Shown one piece after another: positions 37,698 to 47,000 of a stretch of 64,000 bases of DNA. The translations under genes were made by a program, and so were the position numbers. Where the stretch lies: the NCBI GenBank assembly GCA_027488155.1, contig JAIYCE010000021.1:1-64000 (forward strand), given 5' to 3'. The DNA is from Hyphomicrobiales bacterium (lineage in GTDB: Bacteria > Pseudomonadota > Alphaproteobacteria > Rhizobiales > Beijerinckiaceae). Below the pieces are notes generated by a model. It saw only the letters and a list, made by a program, of their open reading frames with translations, did not search any database and was not told the origin of the DNA. Position 1 is the stretch's first letter, and every line of letters starts with the position of its first letter.

Positions 37698-39281
37698 ATG
37701 ACCGCCATCGCCGATGCGGTGTCCCGCCGCCGCACCTTCGCGATCATTTCGCATCCTGACGCCGGTAAAACGACCCTCACTGAAAAGCTCTTGCTGTTCG
37801 GCGGTGCCATTCAGCTTGCTGGCGAGGTGAAGGCGAAAAAGAATCGTGTCAGTGCGCGATCGGACTGGATGGGTATTGAAAAGGAGCGCGGCATTTCGGT
37901 CGTCACCTCAGTGATGACGTTCGAATATGACGATTGCGTTTTTAACCTGCTCGACACGCCGGGCCATGCCGACTTTTCGGAAGACACTTATCGTACGCTG
38001 ACGGCCGTCGATTCAGCGATCATGGTGATCGATGCCGCCAAGGGCATCGAAGCGCGCACGCTTAAACTCTTTGAGGTTTGCCGTCTGCGCGATATTCCGA
38101 TTGTAACCTTTATCAATAAGCTTGATCGTGAGAGCCAAGATCCATTCGCGTTGCTCGATGAAATTGAGAAGACGCTGGCACTCGACACGGCTCCGGTGAA
38201 TTGGCCGATTGGACGCGGCCGTTCCTTCGCAGGCACTTACGATTTCAAGCGCAGTACCGTACGCAAGCTTGATAGCGATGCCGAACCTGTGCGCGTCAAC
38301 GGGCCGGAAGATCCAGCCATCATCGAAATGCTGCCCGTTCAAGAACGTGATGCGTTTGCAGAAGAGCTTATTCTGGCTGCTGAAGCCTGCCGGCCTTTCG
38401 ATCTCAAGGCTTTCAACGAAGGCCATCTGACGCCTGTGTTCTTTGGGTCAGCGCTGCGAAATTTCGGCGTGCGCGATCTGATCGATATGCTGGCGAAAGA
38501 TGCACCGCCGCCGCGCGTGCAAGAGGCTGATACGCGCGAGGTGAAGCCTGACGAGTCGAAAATGACCGGCTTCGTGTTCAAGATTCAGGCGAATATGGAC
38601 CCCAACCACAGGGACCGTATCGCCTTCATGCGCGTCTGCTCAGGTACGCTCACACGCGGCATGAAGGCCAAGCTTGTGCGCACCGGCAAAAGCATGTCGC
38701 TCAATGCGCCGCAATTCTTTTTCGCGCGTACGCGTGCGCTCGCCGAAGAGGCTTATGCAGGCGATGTGGTCGGTATCCCCAATCATGGCACGCTGCGTAT
38801 CGGCGATACGTTGACGGAAGGCGAAGACCTTTTATTCCGTGGTGTGCCGAGCTTTGCGCCTGAGATTTTGCGCCGCGTGAAAGTTTCCGACGCGATGAAG
38901 GCGAAGAAGCTGCGCGAATCCCTACAGCAATTGGCGGAAGAGGGCGTGGTGCAGCTTTTCGTGCCGCTCGATGGTTCAGGTGCGATAGTAGGCGTGGTGG
39001 GCGCGCTCCAACTCGACGTGCTCGCGGACCGTCTTAACGCCGAATACAATCTGCCGGTCGCGTATGAGCAATCGCGCTTCAGCCTGTGCCGCTGGATTTC
39101 GGCCAAGACGCGCGCTGATCTCGATAAATTCGTCGCGGCGCATGGGTCTTCAATCGCGGAAGATTTGGATGGCGCGCCGGTGTTCATGGCGTCCTCGCCT
39201 TTCTCCCTCAACTATGAAGCAGAGCGCTGGCCTGACATCATCTTTAACGATGTGAAGGATTATCAAAAAAAGGCGGCCTGA
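37698..39281 (+). CDS. prfC: Peptide chain release factor 3
   Basis: The 527-residue translational GTPase removes RF1/RF2 from the ribosome after termination. The G1 motif HPDAGKTTLTE (about 19-29), G3 DTPGHADFSEDTYR, G4 NKLDRE and the C-terminal RF3 domains (VVGALQLDVLADRLNAEYN) are present. Length is normal. A terminator hairpin overlaps its stop codon. It interrupts a polysaccharide-related region and has no functional link with neighbours. Confidence 0.97.
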   Translation: MTAIADAVSRRRTFAIISHPDAGKTTLTEKLLLFGGAIQLAGEVKAKKNRVSARSDWMGIEKERGISVVTSVMTFEYDDCVFNLLDTPGHADFSEDTYRTLTAVDSAIMVIDAAKGIEARTLKLFEVCRLRDIPIVTFINKLDRESQDPFALLDEIEKTLALDTAPVNWPIGRGRSFAGTYDFKRSTVRKLDSDAEPVRVNGPEDPAIIEMLPVQERDAFAEELILAAEACRPFDLKAFNEGHLTPVFFGSALRNFGVRDLIDMLAKDAPPPRVQEADTREVKPDESKMTGFVFKIQANMDPNHRDRIAFMRVCSGTLTRGMKAKLVRTGKSMSLNAPQFFFARTRALAEEAYAGDVVGIPNHGTLRIGDTLTEGEDLLFRGVPSFAPEILRRVKVSDAMKAKKLRESLQQLAEEGVVQLFVPLDGSGAIVGVVGALQLDVLADRLNAEYNLPVAYEQSRFSLCRWISAKTRADLDKFVAAHGSSIAEDLDGAPVFMASSPFSLNYEAERWPDIIFNDVKDYQKKAA

Positions 39282-39299
39282 GGCCGCCTTTTCTCTTTG
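39270..39299. terminator. Intrinsic terminator overlapping the prfC stop
   Basis: A10-bp inverted repeat AAGGCGGCCT/AGGCCGCCTT with a single-base centre covers the TGA at 39279-39281, with A tract before and TTTTCTCTTT after, so it can serve both prfC and the convergent amtB. Confidence 0.75.
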
Positions 39300-39316
39300 G
39301 GCTTGGTTTGTGCCGC

Positions 39317-40597
39317 TTACGGATATTCGTAAGCCCGTTCGCCATGTTGAGCGAGATCGAGGCCGTCATATTCCGATTCCTGATCGACACGCACGGGTAC
39401 GAACAGTCCGATGAGTTTCGTTAGGATCCACGTTGCTGCGGCCGACCAGAGCGCGACGACGCCCACCGCAAGTGCTTGCACGCCGAGTTGCTTGCCGGCT
39501 GTCATGCCTTCTGCAAGGCCAGCACCGCCAAGTGCTGCGAGCGAGAAGAAGGCGAGCAAGAGCGAGCCCAGCATACCACCCACACCATGCACGGCGAATA
39601 CGTCGAGACTGTCATCGATTTTGGCGTGTTGCTTGATGTAGAGCGTCGCGAAGAAGCAGACGAGACCGCCCGCAAAGCCGATCACAATTGCGCCCATCGG
39701 GCTGACTGTCCCTGCGGCGGGCGTGATCGTTGCGAGGCCCGCCACACAGCCGGTGACGATGCCGATCGAGGTCGGCTTGCCGACCTTCAGCCATTCAATG
39801 CAGGTCCATGCGGCGGCACCGGCACAGGCGGCAAGATGCGTTGCAAGGATGGCCGAGGCCGCTGTTCCGTCGGCGACAAGCGTCGAGCCGCCATTGAAGC
39901 CGAACCAGCCGACCCACAGCATGCCCGCGCCTGCCATGGTGAGGCCGGGGCTATGGGGTGGGGTCAGGTTTTGCGGGAAAACACGGCGCTTGCCGATCAT
40001 GATCGCCAGCACGAGAGCGGAGATGCCTGCTGTCGTGTGCACAACGATGCCGCCTGCGAAATCCATCGCACCCATTGCAGCCAACCAGCCATTACCCCAA
40101 ATCCAATGTGCTGCGGGGACGTAGCAGACCAAGAGCCACAAGGCCGAGAAGATCACGACAAAGGCGAAATTGGCACGCTCGACAAAGGCGCCGATGATCA
40201 GCGCCGGTGTGATGATTGCAAATGTCATCTGGTAGAGCACGAAAACCGTTTCCGGCAGGCCAGAGGGTGCGCGCGGGCCGCCTGTGCCTGCGAGGAACAT
40301 TTTGCTCAGGCCGCCAATGAAGGGCGCGTCACCATCAAAGACGAGGCTGTAGCCGCAGACCGCCCAGAGCAGCGAGACGACGCAACAAATGGCGAAACAC
40401 TGCATCACAACCGAAAGCAGGTTCTTGTGGTGGACGAGCCCACCATAAAAGAGCGCAAGGCCCGGCAGCGTCATGAACAAGACGAGGGCGGAGGCTGTCA
40501 GGATCCAGGCGACTGAAGCAGAGCCTGCATCGGCAGCAAAGGCAGGGCCTGCCACAAGGCAGAGCAGGATCGTCAGAAGGGAGAGGGGAAGGCGCAT
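39317..40597 (-). CDS. amtB: Ammonium transporter
   Basis: The 426-residue inner-membrane protein has a signal peptide (LLTILLCLVAGPAFAADA) and 11 transmembrane helices of the Amt/Rh family. GMLWVGWFGFNGGS, DFAGGIVVHTTAG (first pore His region) and FAVHGVGGMLGSLLLAFFS (second His) are landmarks of the conducting pore. It imports ammonium at low concentration. Usually glnK is immediately upstream; here no PII gene lies nearby, so control must come from a distant GlnK. Confidence 0.96.
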   Translation of the reverse strand: MRLPLSLLTILLCLVAGPAFAADAGSASVAWILTASALVLFMTLPGLALFYGGLVHHKNLLSVVMQCFAICCVVSLLWAVCGYSLVFDGDAPFIGGLSKMFLAGTGGPRAPSGLPETVFVLYQMTFAIITPALIIGAFVERANFAFVVIFSALWLLVCYVPAAHWIWGNGWLAAMGAMDFAGGIVVHTTAGISALVLAIMIGKRRVFPQNLTPPHSPGLTMAGAGMLWVGWFGFNGGSTLVADGTAASAILATHLAACAGAAAWTCIEWLKVGKPTSIGIVTGCVAGLATITPAAGTVSPMGAIVIGFAGGLVCFFATLYIKQHAKIDDSLDVFAVHGVGGMLGSLLLAFFSLAALGGAGLAEGMTAGKQLGVQALAVGVVALWSAAATWILTKLIGLFVPVRVDQESEYDGLDLAQHGERAYEYP

Positions 40598-40740
40598 CGA
40601 CTATACTCGTTTCAGGTCACAAATGGTGCGGTTGCCTAGCTTTTCGGCAGTAACTGCCTAATTGGCATGCAAAAATCGCCCTCTCAGGCCGTTACGTTGC
40701 CGCATTGCCTGAAAAGTGCGTTTTCTGACCAGGAACTACG

Positions 40741-40768
40741 CAACGGCCATGCCATCGGGTGGCCGTTG
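40741..40768 (-). repeat. Hairpin after the hydratase gene
   Basis: CAACGGCCA (40741-40749) pairs with TGGCCGTTG (40760-40768) around a 10-nt loop, 11 nt past the stop of the minus-strand hydratase. No T run follows on that strand; it may protect the mRNA end. The 40598-40740 gap otherwise holds only the amtB upstream region. Confidence 0.4.
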
Positions 40769-40779
40769 CGGGATGCCTT

Positions 40780-41523
40780 TCAGCGCTCGAAGCGGAGATC
40801 GAAGCGACCGACGCCCGGCATTTCGGCAACGAGGTCGCAGGCATGGGGCACGGCGACCCCGCCGCATAGGGATCCAAGCGTGACCAAGTGGCCGGCACGA
40901 ATGCCGCCGAGTTGGTCACGTTTGGCCGGGTCGGCGCTTGCTTTCGCATAGGCCATGAGTGGGGCCAGCACATCGCCATTGGGATGGGTAGCGGGGCCGT
41001 CGAACAAGGTATGGCCGTCAGCCTTGATAACAATCCGTCGCTGCGGCAGATCGAGTTCCGCGCGCGATAGGATGGGCCCCGTCGCATAGCCGCCATTGGC
41101 GACATTGTCGGCCATATGCAGCAACAGCGACGGAACCTCGATGAAACGGGTCTCGACGAATTCGAAGCCCAGCAACACCTCACCCACGAGTTCGAGCACC
41201 TCGGCCCGGTTGATCTCGTGCTGCGGTAAGTCTTTCGTCAGGCGGATAGCATACTCAACTTCTGCCGCTATGAAGCCGGTCGGGGCAGCGTGGAGTACGC
41301 GATCCTTGGTGGTGTACATCGGTCCGGCGAAAACGGTGCCATCCGGAGCAAGCCCAATCTTCCATGCTTTTACGTCATGGCCCAGCGCCTCTGTCACGAG
41401 GCGTTGCGTTTCGTAAGATTCCGCAAATGAGGCTGGCGGCGGCGTATCGAGTGCAAGACGCGTCCGGTCCCTGCGTGCGGCCAGAAGCCTGTCTGCAAGG
41501 CTCTTCGGTGTTGAATGATCCAT
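40780..41523 (-). CDS. 2-keto-4-pentenoate hydratase-like protein
   Basis: The start at 41523 follows GGAGGA at good spacing; an ATG four codons earlier is the alternative. The 247-residue protein belongs to the MhpD/DmpE branch of the fumarylacetoacetate hydrolase superfamily: KAWKIGLAPDG, then AAEVEYAIRL with the ExE metal ligands near 93, and VLLGFEFVETR. Such enzymes hydrate 2-hydroxypenta-2,4-dienoate or act on related keto acids. It is divergent from a fucose-type operon, so it might act on a deoxy-keto acid from sugar breakdown; that is inference. Confidence 0.8.
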   Translation of the reverse strand: MDHSTPKSLADRLLAARRDRTRLALDTPPPASFAESYETQRLVTEALGHDVKAWKIGLAPDGTVFAGPMYTTKDRVLHAAPTGFIAAEVEYAIRLTKDLPQHEINRAEVLELVGEVLLGFEFVETRFIEVPSLLLHMADNVANGGYATGPILSRAELDLPQRRIVIKADGHTLFDGPATHPNGDVLAPLMAYAKASADPAKRDQLGGIRAGHLVTLGSLCGGVAVPHACDLVAEMPGVGRFDLRFER

Positions 41524-41644
41524 AGCGTCCTCCATTACTGTTATTGTCGGTTTGCGAATCCTGAGCGGCGAGTGTGACGAAGCAGCGCGAGCGGTGCAAT
41601 TCCCGTTGCGGATGGGTGTAGCTCTCGGCCATGATCATACCGTG

Positions 41645-42673
41645 ATGTTTTCAACGAGCTCCCCTTCCTTGCTGCACCGCACTCTTGGCAAGAGCGGTCT
41701 TTCCGTCACCGCTCTCGGTTTCGGCGGCGCGCCCCTGGGCGATCTGTACGCGCACATTCCGGAAGCGCAGGCGATCGACACGGTGCTTGCTGCGCTCGAC
41801 GCAGGCGAGACGCTTATCGATACATCACCGCTTTATGGACATGGCCTGTCTGAACACCGGATCGGTGCAGCGCTGCGGCAGCGGCCTGATCAAGGCGTTG
41901 TTATCTCCACTAAAGTGGGGCGCGTTGCCAATCCGTTTGGTTCGGCGGGCGATTATTCAGGTTATACCGGCGGCCTGCCACATGAAATGCGGTTTGATTA
42001 TTCGTATGATGGTACGTTGCGTGCACTTGAACAATCCTTGTTGCGGCTCGGTTGCGAACGGATCGATATTGCCCTGATCCATGACGTTGATTTCTGGACA
42101 CATGGCGATTCTGTTTCGCTCCGCATTGCGGAGGCGATGACCGGTGCTGTGAAAGCGCTTGAACGTTTGCGGACTGAAGGTGCGATCAGCGCTTACGGGA
42201 TAGGGGTGAATGAGGCGGATAAGGCAGAATTTTTCGCGCGCGAAACCGATATGGATTGCGTGATGCTCGCAGGTCGTTATTCACTGTTGGAACAGCCCGC
42301 ACTTGAATCCTTTCTGCCCTTGGCTGTTCAGAAGAATATCGGCGTCATGCTGGGTGGAGTTTTCAATTCCGGTATCCTTGCGACCGGTGCCATTGAAGGT
42401 GCGCGCTATAACTACAAATCGGCACCCGATGACGTTCTGGCCCGCGTCCGTCGGATTGAAGCGGTTTGCAAAGCGCATGGGGTTCACATCCGGCGGGCAG
42501 CACTGCATTTTGCGCTCGCTCATCCTGCCGTTGCAAGCGTGGTGTTGGGCGCTGTCAGTCCAGGAGAAATCGCGGCACAAATGGCTGATTTTGCGGCAAC
42601 GCCACCTGCCGATTTGTGGCGTGATCTGAAAAGAAAAGGTCTTCTGACCGATACGGCGCCGGTGCCGGCATGA
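41645..42673 (+). CDS. Aldo/keto reductase, L-fucose/D-threo-aldose 1-dehydrogenase type
   Basis: The 342-residue protein has the aldo/keto reductase barrel with the tetrad in place: D and Y in IDTSPLYGHGLSEHRIG (about 60-72), K in ISTKVGRVANP, H in IALIHDVDFW. The sequence resembles D-threo-aldose (L-fucose) 1-dehydrogenases and pyridoxal 4-dehydrogenases, which oxidise sugars to lactones with NAD(P). An ATGA overlap with the next gene (a lactonase-type amidohydrolase) and a fucose mutarotase third gene make L-fucose or a related 6-deoxyhexose the likely substrate. Divergent promoter with the hydratase gene. Confidence 0.85.
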   Translation: MFSTSSPSLLHRTLGKSGLSVTALGFGGAPLGDLYAHIPEAQAIDTVLAALDAGETLIDTSPLYGHGLSEHRIGAALRQRPDQGVVISTKVGRVANPFGSAGDYSGYTGGLPHEMRFDYSYDGTLRALEQSLLRLGCERIDIALIHDVDFWTHGDSVSLRIAEAMTGAVKALERLRTEGAISAYGIGVNEADKAEFFARETDMDCVMLAGRYSLLEQPALESFLPLAVQKNIGVMLGGVFNSGILATGAIEGARYNYKSAPDDVLARVRRIEAVCKAHGVHIRRAALHFALAHPAVASVVLGAVSPGEIAAQMADFAATPPADLWRDLKRKGLLTDTAPVPA

Positions 42674-43515
42674 CGCTCCGTATCGACGCGCATCAGCATT
42701 TCTGGACATTGAAGCGCGGCGACTATGGCTGGCTGACACCAGATTTCGGTCCGATATATCGCGATTTCGGTCCTGCTGATCTGATCCCGCTCGTAATGCG
42801 CAATGGGATCGACAAAACAATTCTTGTCCAAGCGGCACCAACAGAATCGGAAACGCATTTTCTTCTCGGTATCGCCGAAGTGACACCCTTCGTTGCTGGT
42901 GTCGTCGGTTGGGCCGATTTCGAATCCAAGGACGCGCCCTGGCGAATTGCCGATCTCGCGCGTAATAAATTACTCGTGGGCTTAAGGCCTATGGTGCAGG
43001 ACCTGCCGGATCCGAAATGGCTTGCGCGGCACGATCTCGCGCCTGCTTTGAATGCCGTTGCCGATGCCGGATTGATTTTTGATGCACTCGTTCTACCCGA
43101 ACACCTGCCGACCTTGGCCGCCATGATTTGGCGACATCCCAATCTTCCGGTAGTTGTTGACCATGTCGCCAAGCCAAATTTGTGCAAAGGTATTTCTGAG
43201 ACGTTCTGGAACGATATGGCTATACTCGCAAAGCAGCCGCAATGCGTATGCAAATTATCAGGCTTGCTGACGGAAGCGCGCAAGGGGGCTGGCGTCGAAG
43301 ACCTCAAGCCTGTGTTCAACCGCATGCATAAGCTGTTCGGTGGCGAGCGTATTTTATGGGGTTCGGATTGGCCAGTGTTGTCGCTTGCCGCTTCTTATGA
43401 TGATTGGTTCGCCATCGCACAAAAGCTTACGGGACATCTCTTGCCTACAGAGCGTGATGCTATTTTTGGCGGTAATGCAAAACGAATTTATCTCAGCGGA
43501 CGCGGGAGAGGCTGA
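42670..43515 (+). CDS. Amidohydrolase, L-fuconolactonase type
   Basis: The 281-residue protein is a COG3618 TIM-barrel hydrolase: RIDAHQHFWTL at the start gives the HxH metal pair, VVDHVAKP near 160 and ILWGSDWPVL near 235 give the remaining His and Asp. This group includes L-fuconolactonase and other sugar lactonases. Upstream is a sugar 1-dehydrogenase (ATGA overlap) and downstream a FucU mutarotase starting one base after its stop, so a lactone from L-fucose is the likely substrate. Confidence 0.85.
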   Translation: MTLRIDAHQHFWTLKRGDYGWLTPDFGPIYRDFGPADLIPLVMRNGIDKTILVQAAPTESETHFLLGIAEVTPFVAGVVGWADFESKDAPWRIADLARNKLLVGLRPMVQDLPDPKWLARHDLAPALNAVADAGLIFDALVLPEHLPTLAAMIWRHPNLPVVVDHVAKPNLCKGISETFWNDMAILAKQPQCVCKLSGLLTEARKGAGVEDLKPVFNRMHKLFGGERILWGSDWPVLSLAASYDDWFAIAQKLTGHLLPTERDAIFGGNAKRIYLSGRGRG

Positions 43516-43962
43516 ATGCTCAAGACTATCGATCCGCTCTTGAATGCCGATCTTCTCTGGGTTCTCGCGGCTATGGGCCATGGCGACGATCTCGCTCTCG
43601 TGGATGCCAATCATCCTGCCGACACGGTGGCTTCCCATTGCATTGTGAAAAAACCGCTTCGCGTCAGCGCTGCTAATATGGCCGAGGTGGCGCGCGCCAT
43701 TCTGACTGTTTTCCCGCTCGATGATTTTACGGACGATCCGGTGCGACGGATGGAAGTGGTGGGCGTGCCAACCGAGATCCCGCCGATCCAGCGTGAAGTC
43801 CAAGGCGTCGTCGATGCGATGCAGGGCCGTTCTTTCAAGATGGCTGGTATCGAACGCTATGCTTTTTATGAAGCTGCGAAAAAATCCTTTGCCGTTGTGC
43901 AGGTTAATGATGCGCGGCCCTATGGCTGCTTCCTGTTTCGCAAAGGCGTTATAGCCGGATAA
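43516..43962 (+). CDS. fucU: L-fucose mutarotase, FucU/RbsD family
   Basis: The 148-residue protein has the RbsD/FucU signature: LNADLLWVLAAMGHGDDLALVDANHPA (H21 region and D) and the C-terminal YAFYEAAKKSFAVVQVNDARPYGCFLFRKG. FucU interconverts alpha and beta L-fucose anomers. As the third gene of the dehydrogenase-lactonase operon it supplies the right anomer to the dehydrogenase. A second GH16-RTX glycanase gene follows 117 bp later. Confidence 0.9.
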   Translation: MLKTIDPLLNADLLWVLAAMGHGDDLALVDANHPADTVASHCIVKKPLRVSAANMAEVARAILTVFPLDDFTDDPVRRMEVVGVPTEIPPIQREVQGVVDAMQGRSFKMAGIERYAFYEAAKKSFAVVQVNDARPYGCFLFRKGVIAG

Positions 43963-43969
43963 GACGGCA

Positions 43970-44046
43970 CCACCGCGCCATTATAAGCTTTGCCTTCGGA
44001 ACGATCCCAATCTCTTTGCGTTTGCCCATCCTGTGATGCGCGGTGG
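43970..44046 (+). repeat. Spaced inverted repeat ahead of the second GH16-RTX gene
   Basis: CCACCGCGC (43970-43978) is inverted as GCGCGGTGG (44038-44046), 59 nt apart, in the gap between fucU and the glycanase. A T5 tract follows at about 44059. It could fold into a long leader structure or terminator. Confidence 0.35.
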
Positions 44047-44078
44047 CGCAGTGCGCGCTTTTTCCGAGGGGAACAGAG

Positions 44079-47000
44079 ATGGTGGATCCGGTCGCGCCGC
44101 GCGCGGGTATGACCCTGAGCTTTGCTGATGAGTTTGATCGGGCATCGATCAATGGTGCTGGCAGTCCGGGATGGCTCACCACCTATTATTGGGGAGCGCG
44201 CAGACTGAGCGAATTCAACCAGCAACAGATTTTTGTTGATTCCAGCTATGGTGCAGGAATTGATCCGTTCGTTTTCAGTGATGGCAGTGTCAATATCACG
44301 GCACAGAGAACGCCAGCCGGTGTCTACGACCAATATGGCTACCCCTATCTCTCCGGTCATATGAACACGTATGACACGTTCAATTTCCGCTATGGCTATA
44401 TGGAAATGCGCGCGAAGGTCGCCGCAGGCCAAGGTTTTCTTGAAACGTTTTATGCCTCTCGGACAGATAAGTCTGTCCTGGGTGAGATCGACATTCTTGA
44501 ATTCATCGGTAGCCAACCGAAGGCGCTTTACGGCACCGTCCACTATGATGACGATGGATTGCTGACAAAATCGAAGGTAGTGCGTGCAGCGCAGCTCGAA
44601 GCACTAAGTACAGATTTTCATACTTATGCGGTTGATTGGACGCCAACCTATATTCGCTTCTATTTCGACGGACGGCTCACGGGCGAGATCACGACACCGG
44701 ATTCATTAAAAGCGGCCGTCTATCTGATGGCAGATTTTTCTGTTGGTGGCACATGGGCTGGGTATCCGGATTCAACGACGCCATTCCCGTCGGCTTACAG
44801 CATCGATTACATTCGCGTCTGGCAGGATGCTTCAGCATTTAATTCCGAAATAGTCACCGGCACTGGCAGTTCGGAATCGCTTGCGGGTGGCGATGGAGCC
44901 GATGTGATTACAGCGGGAGCGGGCGATGACACTGTGCTTGCCGGCAATGGCGGCGACCTTGTACGCGGTGGTTCCGGCGACGATCGTCTGCAAGGCAATG
45001 GCGGATCGGATACGCTTGTTGGCGAAGCGGGTATCGATCAACTACAAGGCGGCCCCGACAATGATTTTTATCCCCTGCTCAATCTCGAAGACACGATCAC
45101 GGAGGGCAAGCTTGGTGGTTTCGATACGGTGCTTGTGCACGATTCTGTCTACACATTGCCCAACAATGTGGAAGCGTTGATCTATACCGGAAAAGCTGCT
45201 GCCAGTCTGAAGGGGCAATGGAGCAATAACTTCATCGTTGGCGGTAATGCTGGCGATACGATCGATGGCTCGACAGGGAATGATACGCTGATTGGTGGTG
45301 CTGGTGCCGATCATTTTCTGGCTGGTGCAGGAAATGACATGCTGATTGCCACGCGCGGTGGGAATGATGTCATGAACGGGGCCGGAGGGCGTGATACGTT
45401 CATGTTTGGTCCTGCGGCTGGATCGACGATCACAGTGCAGGATTATACACCCGGCCTCGACTGGCTCGATTTTCGTCGGTTGGGTATCGACACATTGTCG
45501 GAGTTGCAGGCGGCGATGGTGGCCGATGTCGATGGTGCAGTGGTTACGGTGGCTGCAACAACGATCCACCTGAATGTAGTGCCATCTGCAGTGAAGGCCG
45601 CTGATATTGTCGCCGGACCTCTGCCGACAGTCACACAGCCTGTCATCTCTATGCTCAGCAATCAGACTATTCTGGCGAGCTCGCCGGTGGGTGCGGCCGT
45701 TTCGATATTCGTTCCTAACGATGTGCCTGAGGCGCTCTCCTATTCGTTAATCTCAGGTGGGGGCGGATTGTTTGGCATCGAGGGGCGCGAACTCGTCGTA
45801 AAAGGCGCGCTCCTCGGCGGCCAATCCTATACGCTCGGCGTGCGTGCGACGAACGAATTCGGCTTCACGCGCGATCAGACATTCACTGTGCAAACGCTCG
45901 CTAATACAGCGCCTACAAATCTAACCCTGTCGGGCAATACCGTCAGCCAAAGCGCAGCGGTCGGAACCATCATTGGCGCGGTTTCAGCGATCGACGTCGA
46001 TCCCGGCGATAGCCTCGCTTATTCCTTGACCGGCAATGCAAATGGGCGATTTGCACTGAGTGGTGCGCAACTCATTGTTGCAAATACGCTCGATGCGGTG
46101 CCTTACTCGGTGACTGTAGTCGCGACCGATCTTGGCGGTCTTTCGATTTCCAAAAGCTTCACCATCAATGTCAGCGGCGGTGCTATTCTTGATGGAGTGA
46201 CAGTGAGTGGCACGGCGGGCCATGACATCATCACCCCCACTCAATCGGTAAGCGGCCAAGCCCTTCCAAGCACCAAGGGTGATCTTTTGCGCGGCAATGC
46301 TGGCAATGACACGCTCGACGGCGGGGCGGGTAATGACAGGCTTGAGGGCGGCGCAGGTGCCGATCGCTTCATCGGCAATGCGGGTGCAGACAGTTTCATT
46401 GGCGGTACCGGGCTCGATACCGTGACCTACGCAGCGGCAACGGCGCCCATTGCTGTGGACATGATGGCACCCGATTGGCTTGGTGCCGCAGGCATGGCTG
46501 TCGGCGATGTGTTCAGCGAAGTGGAGGCCATCGAAGGCACGGCATTCGACGATATGATTTACGCAAGCATGAGCGGAGATCGATTGAGCGGGCTTGGCGG
46601 CAACGATCTGCTTGTCGGCCGCGCGGGTATTGACACGATCCTAGGCGGCGATGGCGCGGATACGCTCGATGGCGGTGCCGGTAATGACCCAATGGTCGGG
46701 CAGGCCGGGAATGATCTATGTCTGACGCGATCAGGTTCAGGTCTCGATCTGATTTCAGGTTTCCAATTTGGCTCCGCAATCGGCGATGTCATTAAATTCG
46801 AGACCACGCTTAAAAGCTTTTCGGATGTGCTGGCCAATGCGGTGGATGTCGTCAATGGCACCTCGCCGTTCGGCACGGCTTTCACTGGTGTAGTGATCAG
46901 CTATGGAGCGGATAAGGTTTACATAGCAGGTACGGTCATTGCGAAGTTGAACGCGAACGATTTCGCCTTCGGCGCGCCTCCGCCATCGGGTGTGCTTGTG

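Noticed and set aside
39476..40516. Plus-strand open frame of 346 codons opposite amtB
   Set aside because: Composition full of Cys/His/Arg typical of a shadow frame; amtB is unmistakable on the other strand.
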